Assembly: GCF_003385455.1 (NCBI RefSeq)
Contig: NZ_QNUF01000009.1
Coordinates: 1 to 64,000 of the forward strand
Source: Chryseobacterium rhizosphaerae
GTDB lineage: Bacteria; Bacteroidota; Bacteroidia; Flavobacteriales; Weeksellaceae
Reading direction: 5' to 3'
Length of the DNA stretch: 64,000 nt
In this document: positions 26,458 to 35,133 of the stretch, one piece after another
Numbering within the stretch: the stretch's first letter is position 1
Layout of the letters: each line of letters opens with the position of its first letter
The notes under the pieces: generated by a model
Databases searched by the model: none
Told to the model about the DNA's origin: nothing
The model's input: only the letters and a program-made list of their open reading frames with translations
Position numbers and translations under genes: made by a program

Positions 26458-28554
26458 ATGAAAAAGCTAAATATTGGAATACTTGCCCTTTCAGGTCTTG
26501 TATTTCTTAATTCTTGTGGTACAGCAAAGACTGCAGGGACAGATACAAAAACTGAAGCTACGGCAGTCGTTGCCGAGACAGTAAAAGGAGAAGTAAAAGA
26601 TGAGGGAATTAATGTATCATATATGGATACAAATGTGCGTCCACAGGATGACTTTTTTAGCTATGTAAACGGAAATTGGGTGAAGAACACTCAGATTCCG
26701 TCTGATAAAGCAAATTGGGGGTCTTTCAATGCATTGAGGGAAAATGTGGATGATGCTTCTCTGGACATCTTAAACAAAATTTTGTCTGAAAAATATGCTG
26801 AAGGAACTGAAGGTCAGAAAATTCAGAATCTATACGCTTCTTTTATGGATACCAGCAAAAGAAATGCAGATGGTTTATCACCTATAAAAAGTGATTTGAC
26901 AAAAATTGATGCCATTAAAAACCTTAATGATCTTCAGAAGTACCTTTTGGAAGCAACAAGATTAGGAGATAATTCATTCTACGGCTGGCGAGTAAGCGCA
27001 GATATGAAGAATTCTAAAATGAATGCTGTATATCTGGGAGGTCCGGATCTTGGTCTGGGAAGAGATTATTATCAGAAAGTAAACGATGCAAATACTAAAA
27101 CTTTAGCAGAATATCAGGCTTATGTCGGAAAACTATTCGGGGTTTTAGGATATAAGAATTCAGCTCAGGCAGGGCAGAATGTGGTAGATTTTGAGAAACA
27201 GCTTGCCAATTATTTATTGACTCTTGAGCAGAACAGAGATGCTAACCTGAGATACAATCCTAAAAATGTATCTGAGCTTTCAGGGCTTGTTAAAAATATA
27301 GACCTTGCAAAATATTTGAAAGATGCAGGGGTGAATACAGACAGAGTAATCATCGGAGAACTGAAATATTACCAGAATATGGATCAGTTTGTGACGCAAA
27401 AAAACCTTCCGTTGTTAAAAGACTATCTGAAGTATCACCTGATTAACGGTAATGCAAGTAATTTGGATGAAAGTTTAGAGCAAATCAGATTTGATTTCTA
27501 TGCAAAATATCTGCAGGGACAGAAAGAGCAGCGTCCAATGAACAAGAGAGGTCTTACCATGGTTAATGGGGTTCTTGGTGAAGCTTTCGGTAAATTATAT
27601 GTTGAGAAATATTTTACTCCGGAAGCAAAACAGCAGATGGAAACTTATATTGACTACCTTTTAAAATCATTTAAAACGCACATTGCCAATATAGACTGGA
27701 TGTCTCCGGAAACAAAAGTAAAAGCTCAGGAGAAACTGTCTAAATTTACAGTAAAGATTGCTTATCCGGATAAATGGAAAGATTATACCCAATTGAAAGT
27801 GGAATCTACCAATCAGGGAGCAACATTATATTCTAACCTTCAGAATGTAGCGGCATGGCAGTATCAGAGAAGTTTAGATAAAGTGGGAAAACCTGTTGAT
27901 AAAACAGAATGGGGAATGTCTCCACAGACTGTCAATGCTTACTACAGCGGATCAAATAACGAAATTGTATTCCCGGCAGCAATCCTTCAGCCTCCTTTTT
28001 ATAATCCTAAAGCAGATGCAGCGGTGAATTTTGGTGGTATTGGAGCGGTTATCGGGCATGAAATCTCTCACGGATTTGATGACAGTGGTTCCCGTTTCGA
28101 TGGTGACGGAAACCTTAATAACTGGTGGACAGATGCTGACCGCAAGAACTTTGATGCAAAAGTAGGACAGCTTGCAGCTCAATACAATGCTTATGAACCT
28201 GTAAAAGGAAGTTTTGTAAACGGTAAATTTACAAGCGGAGAAAATATCGGTGACTTAGGTGGTGTATCTGTGGCTTATGATGCCCTTCAAATGTATTTAA
28301 AAGATAAAGGAAATCCAGGTAAGATCAGTGGATTTACTCAGGATCAGAGATTTTTCTTAAGCTGGGCAACAGTTTGGAGAACAAAAGCTACAGATCAGTA
28401 TATGATTAATCAGGTAAAAACAGATCCTCACTCTCCGGGAGTGTACAGAGCATTTGGACCATTAGTTAATCAGGATGCATTTATCAAAGCATTTGATATT
28501 AAACCTGGTGATAAAATGTATAAAGCTCCTCAGGACAGAATAAAAATCTGGTAG
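26458..28554 (+). CDS. M13 zinc metallopeptidase, lipoprotein paralogue
   Basis: 698 residues, closely similar along its length to the protein at 22197, including HEISH (about 533-537), ENIGDLGG and the final DRIKIW. The main difference is the N-terminus: a lipobox LNSC (Cys20) and a Thr/Ala/Lys-rich linker replace the cleavable signal, so this copy should be membrane-anchored while the other is soluble. It has its own -7 box and a terminator shared with the convergent gene. It is a tandem duplicate later separated by the beta-helix gene. Confidence 0.93.
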   Translation: MKKLNIGILALSGLVFLNSCGTAKTAGTDTKTEATAVVAETVKGEVKDEGINVSYMDTNVRPQDDFFSYVNGNWVKNTQIPSDKANWGSFNALRENVDDASLDILNKILSEKYAEGTEGQKIQNLYASFMDTSKRNADGLSPIKSDLTKIDAIKNLNDLQKYLLEATRLGDNSFYGWRVSADMKNSKMNAVYLGGPDLGLGRDYYQKVNDANTKTLAEYQAYVGKLFGVLGYKNSAQAGQNVVDFEKQLANYLLTLEQNRDANLRYNPKNVSELSGLVKNIDLAKYLKDAGVNTDRVIIGELKYYQNMDQFVTQKNLPLLKDYLKYHLINGNASNLDESLEQIRFDFYAKYLQGQKEQRPMNKRGLTMVNGVLGEAFGKLYVEKYFTPEAKQQMETYIDYLLKSFKTHIANIDWMSPETKVKAQEKLSKFTVKIAYPDKWKDYTQLKVESTNQGATLYSNLQNVAAWQYQRSLDKVGKPVDKTEWGMSPQTVNAYYSGSNNEIVFPAAILQPPFYNPKADAAVNFGGIGAVIGHEISHGFDDSGSRFDGDGNLNNWWTDADRKNFDAKVGQLAAQYNAYEPVKGSFVNGKFTSGENIGDLGGVSVAYDALQMYLKDKGNPGKISGFTQDQRFFLSWATVWRTKATDQYMINQVKTDPHSPGVYRAFGPLVNQDAFIKAFDIKPGDKMYKAPQDRIKIW

Positions 28555-28575
28555 TAATACCAAAAATTGTTAGAA

Positions 28576-28620
28576 AAGAAAGAATCCGTCTCAATTCAAT
28601 GTGAGATGGATTCTCTTTTT
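28576..28620. terminator. bidirectional terminator
   Basis: AGAATCCGTCTCA / TGAGATGGATTCT stem (one mismatch) with an 8-nt loop and A/T flanks, between convergent genes. Confidence 0.8.
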
Positions 28621-29665
28621 AATACGCTTTCTTATAATTTCGGATAACGAACTTTATTCCGGTTTCTATAATATCTCCCATCGTTTGACAGTACTTGAAA
28701 TTTACATCGTAAGTAAGTTTTTGCAAAGCTGTTTTTAGCTCTGTAACATTGGCCTCAGGGGCAATGTTTTCTTTTTTCATAATAGAAAGGAGTTCATCGA
28801 ATCTGCTTTTGCTACTGGTCACTCTTTTTACAATTTGTGAACGTACCTCTTTACGATATTGCTCTATGGAATTAGTTTTCAATTTTTCTAATACCATACT
28901 AACCATCAGGTTGTTTTCTTTGAAATACTGAGGGAGATACACTTTCAAATTCCCCTCGTAGCTTTGCTGATCAAAATCGATGGGACGAATTCTGTAAATA
29001 ACCTGATCAAAATCGTGTATAGGAATGATAACATAATTATAAGAGCGCATGTCACCAAGTAGCCCAATAAGGCAGCGTTCATTGAATTTTACAAATTCCT
29101 TGGAAATTTGCGCTTTTTCCGATTCTGTACAATTCGGTAGGTATTTCTTAATAAAAACATCCCCGGGAATTCCTAAGATATGTTCTTCTATTAAGGTGTT
29201 TTTGTAAATTAGAAAGTTAACCCGGTTGGGAGAAAGAAGGTCTTCAATTTCCAGTCCGTATATGCGTGAGGCATCAGCCTGCTTAATATAAAAATTGGTA
29301 TAGTTGTCATTCAGAATATTTCTCACCCGAATTCGGAAAGGTTTAGAATTTCCGAATGTACAGAAGTCGATCGTATCTACTTTCAGATATGGTAAAGTCG
29401 CTTCATCTCCGTCGGAATGAAGAAGGGTATAAATCTTATTTAAATTAGCCTCTATTTCTTTAAACTCATATTCAGAATACAATACCCCGAGCCACAAAGT
29501 ATCTTTACCTTCCTTATCCAGAATATTCACACTGTCGCTGAATCTTAGCAGGTCTTCATATAGAAACTGGATCTTGGTGGTTCTGTTGTGTTTTTCCAAA
29601 TACTGTTCTAGTGCTTCTGAAACAGGATATATTGGTTTTCGAAAAGCAATCTTTACATCTTTCAT
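28619..29665 (-). CDS. unknown protein with kinase-like motifs, divergent from T6SS sheath genes
   Basis: 348 residues, no signal or membrane segment. I do not recognise a named family. Motifs in the order of aminoglycoside-phosphotransferase/HipA-like kinases are visible: a strand ending FYIKQ (Lys128), an acidic helix TLIEEH (Glu160-161), LLGDMRSYN (Asp205, Asn210, like the catalytic GDxxxxN loop) and RPIDFDQ (Asp230, Asp232, like the metal-binding IDFD). A helical C-terminus follows. It is transcribed away from tssB/tssC across a 340-bp gap, hinting at a role with the T6SS, perhaps post-translational control. The kinase reading is inference. Confidence 0.5.
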   Translation of the reverse strand: MKDVKIAFRKPIYPVSEALEQYLEKHNRTTKIQFLYEDLLRFSDSVNILDKEGKDTLWLGVLYSEYEFKEIEANLNKIYTLLHSDGDEATLPYLKVDTIDFCTFGNSKPFRIRVRNILNDNYTNFYIKQADASRIYGLEIEDLLSPNRVNFLIYKNTLIEEHILGIPGDVFIKKYLPNCTESEKAQISKEFVKFNERCLIGLLGDMRSYNYVIIPIHDFDQVIYRIRPIDFDQQSYEGNLKVYLPQYFKENNLMVSMVLEKLKTNSIEQYRKEVRSQIVKRVTSSKSRFDELLSIMKKENIAPEANVTELKTALQKLTYDVNFKYCQTMGDIIETGIKFVIRNYKKAY

Positions 29666-30005
29666 TATTGTGTTTACTTTATTTAAATATAAAGAATATT
29701 TTTTCCTTACGTTGGAGGATTTTTTATTTTAACATATGTTTGATCAAAGTAGGCCTAAATTTTATTTTATCTTTCTATGGTTTACTTTTGTTTATTTTTC
29801 ATAGCTTAGTGATATCGTAAGATGGTGATTGTATGATAAGTAATAATAGCTAAATTTAAATAAATCAAGAAAAATCTTGACAAAATTTTGTATGTTACAG
29901 TTTTTTTTTAAATTTAAACATTGGATTGGTAATTTATTTGATACGTCTGTAAATTACTCAGAAACAGATCCAAACCAAAATAGTAAATCTCAAAATAATA
30001 ATAAT
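29666..30005. other. divergent gap between the kinase-like gene and tssB
   Basis: Very AT-rich, 340 bp. On the minus strand a near-consensus TATATTTA lies close to the start of the kinase-like gene. No exact TAnnTTTG box was found for tssB. An in-frame extension of tssB from a TTG at 29877 is open but reads as Phe- and Asn-rich nonsense. Confidence 0.5.
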
Positions 30006-30452
30006 ATGGCAATGTTTAATTATGGTGTTGGCGGAAACGAGGTAAAAGTAGACGCTAATGAAGCTATTCAGGAAATACAGGAAAATAAATCACTGATAGT
30101 AAGCCAGCTTACAACAGAAGAATCTTATACCCCTGAAATTGTAACAGGATTAAAAACCGTAGAAGATGTTTTCAGACATTTTCAGCCTTCTGTAGCTGTA
30201 CAGCATGAAACAGAAGATGGAAGTGTGGTAGAAGAAGAATTCCGCTTTCAAAATCTTGGCGACTTTACTCCTAAAAGCCTTACTCAGAAATCAGATTATC
30301 TGCAGCAGCTGAGCATGGAGCAGGAGCAGTACAACAAAATCGTACGTCAGCTTAAAACAAATAAAATACTACGAAATATGCTGGAGAATGATCAGACAAG
30401 AGCTGCGTTCATCGAAGTATTGAAAGACGTAGCACAAGAACTTGAAAAATAA
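30006..30452 (+). CDS. tssB: T6SS contractile sheath small subunit TssB
   Basis: 148 residues from the ATG at 30006 (MAMFNYGVGG). Upstream in-frame starts would add a low-complexity leader unlike the family. The central block (VEDVFRHFQPSVAV, FRFQNLGDFTPKSL) and the helical end (NKILRNMLENDQTRAAFIEVLKDV) match Bacteroidota TssB. TssB pairs with TssC to build the cytoplasmic contractile sheath. tssC follows after 21 bp, forming one transcript. Codon use looks like the neighbours. Confidence 0.88.
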   Translation: MAMFNYGVGGNEVKVDANEAIQEIQENKSLIVSQLTTEESYTPEIVTGLKTVEDVFRHFQPSVAVQHETEDGSVVEEEFRFQNLGDFTPKSLTQKSDYLQQLSMEQEQYNKIVRQLKTNKILRNMLENDQTRAAFIEVLKDVAQELEK

Positions 30453-30473
30453 TTAAAGACTTTACATTAAATC

Positions 30474-31835
30474 ATGGATAGCAAATTACAGGCGCAAGAA
30501 AGCCAGCAGCAAGGGCAGCAGCAACACGCAGGGCAACCGAAAGGTAACCCACTTGCAGAGCTCAATAAAATGGGAGGTTTTGGCTTTGTTGAATCCGTTG
30601 TAGACGGAGTCGCCAATATGAACCCTACAAGAAAGGCAAGAAAGGAAATCTTCCTTACCGATAGCAATAAAGCAGATGAAAGAAAAGAGCTTCTTCAGAA
30701 AATCAACCTTTGGGTGAGTCTGTTGGAAGGAAACGAATCTGCAGATAAAATGGCTGAAACGTGCAAAAGTAAAGCACAGCAGGCCGATCAGAATTTAAAG
30801 ACGAACTTAAAAAATACACTTGATGCTGTTCGTCTGTTGGAAACCAACTACAGAACGGTAGCGCAATTCTATAAAAATACAGAATTGGACAAAGTAGACA
30901 ACGTAAGCATTGTCAATGCAAGTATCGATCAGGTTTCGGATTTAGATAATCCTTTATTTATCGATGCCATTTCTGAAGAATTCAAAAATTATTATGACCG
31001 TTTAGACCTTAGAGATAACTATTCAATTCTTGCAATACCAGGATATTTAGGATCAAATAAGGTAATTGAAAAATGGGCGAAAATCTGTAACGAGAATAAA
31101 GTAATGATGGTTACAGACTTTGCTAATCTTGATAAGCCGGATGACGTGGTAGATTTATTCCACTCGGCAAACCTTACAGGAGGTGAACTTCACAGAAGTA
31201 ATGTGATTATGACTTGTAACTGGTTGGTAGGACGTGGAAAAGCTGAAGAAGTAGGTGAAGAGGAAAACGTAGAACTTCCACCTTCCACTTCATTGGCAGG
31301 AAAAATCCACAAGACTTTAATGTCTCAGGTAGCAGCCGGTAAAAAACACGGTAATATCAACGAAGTAGACGCTGTAAAATTCGAATTGAAGAAAAGTGAA
31401 ATTTCTCAGTTAGAAAAAATGGGTCTTGTACCGATGGTAAATGAATATGGAAAAATCATGGCATTCTCTGCAAAAACATTGTTTACAGGAGATAACATCG
31501 GACTTCAGACATATTCCGTAGTTCGTGTATTCGATTACGTAACTAAAGTACTACTTGACTTCCTGAACAGAAGAGCTTTTGAAAACTGGAACGCTAAGAA
31601 CGAAGATGATTTGAGAAGACAGATCGTAACATTCTTAGACAATATCAAAGGACCGGATAAGTTAATTGAAAAATTCAAGATTGTTCGTTTCGAACAGGAC
31701 AGAGTGAACAAAGACAGAGTATGGCTTGATATCCGTATGACCCCTTATTTCCCTACAAAAAGTTTCGTTATTAAACTGGACGGACATAAAGGAGATGATG
31801 GTAACGAATGGGATGCAGAATATACTCAGGAATAA
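30474..31835 (+). CDS. tssC: T6SS contractile sheath large subunit TssC
   Basis: 453 residues. After a Gln-rich N-terminal tail (about 1-25) the protein follows the Bacteroidota TssC pattern: GGFGFVESVVDGVANMNPTRKA, the middle FIDAISEEFKNYYDRL, and a C-terminal domain ending in a strand-rich segment (RMTPYFPTKSFVIKLDG) that locks subunits in the sheath. It forms the outer sheath layer with TssB and contracts to drive the Hcp tube. A strong terminator follows, so this operon is only two genes; baseplate and membrane-complex genes are not here. Confidence 0.9.
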   Translation: MDSKLQAQESQQQGQQQHAGQPKGNPLAELNKMGGFGFVESVVDGVANMNPTRKARKEIFLTDSNKADERKELLQKINLWVSLLEGNESADKMAETCKSKAQQADQNLKTNLKNTLDAVRLLETNYRTVAQFYKNTELDKVDNVSIVNASIDQVSDLDNPLFIDAISEEFKNYYDRLDLRDNYSILAIPGYLGSNKVIEKWAKICNENKVMMVTDFANLDKPDDVVDLFHSANLTGGELHRSNVIMTCNWLVGRGKAEEVGEEENVELPPSTSLAGKIHKTLMSQVAAGKKHGNINEVDAVKFELKKSEISQLEKMGLVPMVNEYGKIMAFSAKTLFTGDNIGLQTYSVVRVFDYVTKVLLDFLNRRAFENWNAKNEDDLRRQIVTFLDNIKGPDKLIEKFKIVRFEQDRVNKDRVWLDIRMTPYFPTKSFVIKLDGHKGDDGNEWDAEYTQE

Positions 31836-31854
31836 AAAAACTTATTTTAAATAA

Positions 31855-31890
31855 TAAAAAACCGATGCAATTTTTTTCATCGGTTTTTTT
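31855..31890 (+). terminator. terminator of tssBC
   Basis: AAAAACCGATG / CATCGGTTTTT stem with an AT-rich loop and a T-tract, 19 nt after the tssC stop. Confidence 0.9.
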
Positions 31891-31914
31891 CTACCAACAC
31901 CTATAAATAGTAAG

Positions 31915-32376
31915 ATGAATAAAAAACTGAACTTGGTACTTCTGCCTGTCTTATTACTGGCAGTTTTGGTAAGCTGTGAAAAAAAATACCAAAGCCCGGG
32001 GAATTATGAAAACGATATGTTTGCCAATGAACGCCAGGAAGGGACAGCTTATATTATGAATGAAGATGAATGTTTCGATGGTAGTGAAATGGTGATTGCA
32101 AGCTCAGAAGTAAAGCTGATAGATAGTTCAAAAGGCCGTGGAAAACCCTTTTTTATCTATAAAGTAAGATCCGGAAAAGTACTGAAAACAATAAGAGATT
32201 CTGTTATGGAATATCCATTTCAGTTTCTTTCACCACAGAGACTCAAGCTGAAAAATAATGATTCCATGTATGTTTACCTGAAAAGTCTTCAGGGGTACCG
32301 GTTTATTGCAAAAGACAGGAACCTTAAATATCAGTGGCTGAAAGCAGCTCCGGTATATTCTGTGAAGAAAAAATAA
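31915..32376 (+). CDS. small lipoprotein of unknown function
   Basis: 153 residues. Signal with lipobox LVSC (Cys21), then a soluble domain with no motif I recognise; it has one further Cys (in DECFDGSE), several YxxV strand patterns, and a basic end VKKK. It starts 24 nt after the tssC terminator and ends 8 bp before the -7 box of mutY, so it seems to be its own small unit. A T6SS link is possible only by position. Confidence 0.6.
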   Translation: MNKKLNLVLLPVLLLAVLVSCEKKYQSPGNYENDMFANERQEGTAYIMNEDECFDGSEMVIASSEVKLIDSSKGRGKPFFIYKVRSGKVLKTIRDSVMEYPFQFLSPQRLKLKNNDSMYVYLKSLQGYRFIAKDRNLKYQWLKAAPVYSVKKK

Positions 32377-32384
32377 AATAAACC

Positions 32385-32392
32385 TATCTTTG
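32385..32392 (+). promoter_or_regulatory. -7 box (TATCTTTG) for mutY
   Basis: Exact TAnnTTTG match. It overlaps the first possible TTG start of the longest mutY reading frame, so translation must begin further downstream. Confidence 0.6.
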
Positions 32393-32458
32393 CAGCTTCG
32401 AAATAATGTTCATCAGAAGAGCTCTCGCTTCTTCCGTGGTATAAATAGATTAAGGTTT

Positions 32459-33493
32459 TTGGAAAATATTAGAACAGGCTCAGACTTTCTTCATGTAGGA
32501 AACAGGCTTTTGGAGTGGTATAAAAATAATGCAAGAGATCTGCCTTTCAGACAGACGAAAGACCCTTATAAAATCTGGATCTGTGAGATTGTATTTCAAC
32601 AGACAAGAATTAGTCAGGGGTTAAATCACTATAATAATTTTATCAAAAGATTTCCCGATGTAAAAACATTGGCAGAAGCTGACGAAAACGAGGTTTTATT
32701 ATATTGGAAGGGATTAGGCTATTACTCAAGGGCAATTAATATTCATAAAGCTGCCAGGCAGATTATGGAGGAGTATCAGGGGGTATTTCCAGCTCAGTAT
32801 CAAGATATTTTAACCTTAAAAGGGATTGGTAAATATACTGCGGCTGCGGTTTCAAGCATCTGTTTCGGAGGAAAAATGCCTGCGGTTGACGGAAACTTTT
32901 ATAGGGTGCTAAGCCGTCTTTTTGCTGATGATTTTGATATTTCAAATTCCAGAGCTTTTACCTATTTTTCAGAATTAGCTGCTTTGGTGATGCCTGACAA
33001 TGTAGGCGATTTTAATCAGGCGATGATGGATCTGGGTTCCGAGATCTGTAAGCCGAAAAATCCCCTTTGCGGAGAATGCCCAATTAATGAAGACTGTCTT
33101 GCATTTTCTTTACAGAAAGTTACTAATTATCCGGTGAAAACGAAGAAGGTAAAGACAGAAGATCTTGCTTTAACCTATTATTTCGTTCATAGAAACGGAC
33201 AATTTCTGATCCGTCAGAGAAAAGATGATTTTATCTGGAAAAAATTATTTGAGTTTCCTTCAGCTATTCCTGAAGAGATGGAACCATTTATTACCCAATC
33301 AAAAACCATTACCCATAAACTGACTCACAAGAATTTAAGTATTGAAATATTCAATGTGGCAGTATCTTCAGAGAAGGAGTGGAATACTTTTATAGCTGAA
33401 AATCAATACCTCATTACGGATATTCAGGGTTCTCATGAAAAATCCTTTCCTAAGCCTTTGGAAAATTACATTCAAAACTCTCTGAAAGACTGA
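32459..33493 (+). CDS. mutY: A/G-specific adenine glycosylase MutY
   Basis: About 344 residues from TTG 32459, chosen because a -7 box overlaps the first upstream TTG at 32390 and homologues begin shortly before FLHVGNRLLEWY. MutY removes adenine mispaired with 8-oxoguanine. Visible features: WICEIVFQQTRI, helix-hairpin-helix LKGIGKYTAAAV, catalytic Asp in AVDGNFYRV, iron-sulphur spacing C-x6-C-x2-C-x5-C (CKPKNPLCGECPINEDC), and a C-terminal NUDIX-like domain reading 8-oxoG (about 240-344). The start is the least certain part. Confidence 0.92.
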   Translation: MENIRTGSDFLHVGNRLLEWYKNNARDLPFRQTKDPYKIWICEIVFQQTRISQGLNHYNNFIKRFPDVKTLAEADENEVLLYWKGLGYYSRAINIHKAARQIMEEYQGVFPAQYQDILTLKGIGKYTAAAVSSICFGGKMPAVDGNFYRVLSRLFADDFDISNSRAFTYFSELAALVMPDNVGDFNQAMMDLGSEICKPKNPLCGECPINEDCLAFSLQKVTNYPVKTKKVKTEDLALTYYFVHRNGQFLIRQRKDDFIWKKLFEFPSAIPEEMEPFITQSKTITHKLTHKNLSIEIFNVAVSSEKEWNTFIAENQYLITDIQGSHEKSFPKPLENYIQNSLKD

Positions 33494-33525
33494 AATTTGT
33501 CTTCCGAAATCTGAAATCTAATTTG

Positions 33526-33533
33526 TACTTTTG
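33526..33533 (+). promoter_or_regulatory. -7 box (TACTTTTG) for gldD
   Basis: Exact TAnnTTTG match ending 4 nt before the gldD ATG, implying a leaderless or near-leaderless mRNA, as for the kinase gene at 13556. Confidence 0.55.
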
Positions 33534-33537
33534 CAAA

Positions 33538-34095
33538 ATGATTAAAAAAGTCATTTTTATTTTTGTATCACTGCTTTTACTTTCATGTGGAAAAGACACT
33601 ACTCCGAAACCTTACGGAGAATTGCGTCTGGAATATCCAACTCCGAAATACCAAAAGTTTGAAAACAATTGTGCCTATACTTTTGAATATTCTGATTTTG
33701 CTTCCATTACGGCAGCTAAAAAACCGTGTTGGTACTATCTTAATTATCCAAAAATGAAAGCCAAAATCTTTGTTACTTATTATCCGATACAAAATGATTT
33801 TGCTGAACATATCAAGGAAGCCGAAAAAATGGTTTATGAACATACCATTAAAGCCAGTTCTATAGATACAAAATCTTTTGAGTATCCTGAAAAAAAGGTC
33901 TACGGAAACTTTTATGAGCTTAAAGGGCAGAGTGCTTCCAATCTTCAATTTTACATCACAGACAGTACAAAACATTTTGTGACTGCTTATTTATACTTTG
34001 ATACGAGACCGAAACCGGATTCTCTGGCTCCTGCAGTGAACTATATCAAAAACGATATGAAGCACCTGCTGGACTCTTTTGAATGGAAAAAATAA
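33538..34095 (+). CDS. gldD: gliding motility lipoprotein GldD
   Basis: 185 residues from ATG 33538; an earlier in-frame start would overlap the -7 box. Lipobox LLSC (Cys17), then the family opening PKPYGELRLEYPTPKYQ, FEYSDFA, WYYLNYPKMKAKIFVTY, and the end DMKHLLDSFEWKK. GldD is an essential component of Bacteroidota gliding/type IX secretion. In Flavobacterium, gldD, gldE, ssb and mutY cluster; here mutY is followed directly by gldD. Confidence 0.9.
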   Translation: MIKKVIFIFVSLLLLSCGKDTTPKPYGELRLEYPTPKYQKFENNCAYTFEYSDFASITAAKKPCWYYLNYPKMKAKIFVTYYPIQNDFAEHIKEAEKMVYEHTIKASSIDTKSFEYPEKKVYGNFYELKGQSASNLQFYITDSTKHFVTAYLYFDTRPKPDSLAPAVNYIKNDMKHLLDSFEWKK

Positions 34096-34122
34096 TTACT
34101 TTTAATATACATTGAAAAATAT

Positions 34123-35046
34123 ATGAAACTTTTAGTTGTAGGAAGTGTTGCATTTGATGCAATCGAAACACCATTTGGTAAAACGGATAAAATTTTAGGT
34201 GGAGCAGCCACTTATATTGGGATCACTTCATCTATTTTAGGCGTTAAATCGGGTATCGTTTCTGTAGTAGGAGGAGATTTTCCACAAGAACATCTGGATA
34301 TGTTTACAGACAGAGACGTAAACATTGAAGGAATTGAAATTGTAAAAGAAGGAAAAACTTTCTTCTGGTCAGGAAAATATCATAATGATTTAAATACCAG
34401 AGACACTTTAGCTACAGAGGTGAATGTGTTGGAAAATTTTGATCCGAAAATTCCGGATTCTATGCAGGATTCAGAAATTTTATTACTTGGAAACCTACAC
34501 CCTGGAGTTCAGTTGTCCGTACTTGAAAAAATGAATAAGCGTCCCAAACTTGTTATCCTTGATACCATGAATTTCTGGATGGACAGCGCTTGGGATATTC
34601 TGATGGATATGATTGCTAAGACAGATGTAATCACAATCAATGATGAAGAAGCAAGACAGCTTTCAGGAGAATATTCTCTGGTAAAAGCAGCGAAGAAAAT
34701 TCATATCATGGGTCCTGAATATGTAATCATCAAAAAAGGAGAGCACGGAGCTTTACTTTTCCATGATAATAAAGTATTTGCTATTCCTGCACTTCCGTTA
34801 GAAGATGTTTTCGATCCAACAGGGGCAGGAGACACTTTTGCAGGAGGTTTTGCCGCTTATCTTGCTAAAAAAGGAAAACTGGATTTCGAAACCATGAAAT
34901 CTGCTTTAATTGTAGGTTCTGCAATGGCTTCATTTACCGTAGAAAAATTCGGAACAGAAAGAATTCAGGAAGTTGGAGAAGCAGATATGTTCGAGAGATT
35001 GAGACAATTTAAAGAATTAACAACATTTGATGTTGAACTGCAGTAA
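34123..35046 (+). CDS. PfkB-family sugar/nucleoside kinase
   Basis: 307 residues. Ribokinase-fold kinase with GSVAFDAIETPFG at the start, GGAATYIGITSSIL as the substrate-lid region, and the family signature DPTGAGDTFAGGFAAYL (about 236-252) with the catalytic Asp. The length and short N-terminus resemble adenosine kinase-like or ribokinase-like members; the sugar is not clear. It follows gldD by 27 bp and may be co-transcribed with it; the chaperone gene downstream has its own promoter. Confidence 0.88.
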   Translation: MKLLVVGSVAFDAIETPFGKTDKILGGAATYIGITSSILGVKSGIVSVVGGDFPQEHLDMFTDRDVNIEGIEIVKEGKTFFWSGKYHNDLNTRDTLATEVNVLENFDPKIPDSMQDSEILLLGNLHPGVQLSVLEKMNKRPKLVILDTMNFWMDSAWDILMDMIAKTDVITINDEEARQLSGEYSLVKAAKKIHIMGPEYVIIKKGEHGALLFHDNKVFAIPALPLEDVFDPTGAGDTFAGGFAAYLAKKGKLDFETMKSALIVGSAMASFTVEKFGTERIQEVGEADMFERLRQFKELTTFDVELQ

Positions 35047-35080
35047 ATAAGTCTTTTTAAGAAATATTTATAATAAAAAA

Positions 35081-35112
35081 TTGAGTGAAATTCGTTAAGA
35101 ATTCTAAATTTG
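35081..35112 (+). promoter_or_regulatory. promoter of the SurA-like gene
   Basis: TTG at 35081-35083, 21-bp spacer, TAAATTTG at 35105-35112; both elements fit the Bacteroidota consensus. The ATG is at 35134. Confidence 0.7.
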
Positions 35113-35133
35113 CAACTTGTTTAAAATAGTAAA

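Noticed and set aside
22197..28554. Assembly duplication of one M13 gene
   Set aside because: The two genes differ throughout at the DNA level and have different N-termini, so they are true paralogues.
29871..29900. Sigma-70 TTGACA-like promoter before tssB
   Set aside because: A TTGACA word exists, but Bacteroidota use TTG/TAnnTTTG promoters, and no matching -10 lies at a suitable distance.
29877..30005. N-terminal extension of TssB from a TTG start
   Set aside because: It encodes a Phe-rich and Asn-rich stretch unlike TssB; MAMFNYG at 30006 fits the family start.
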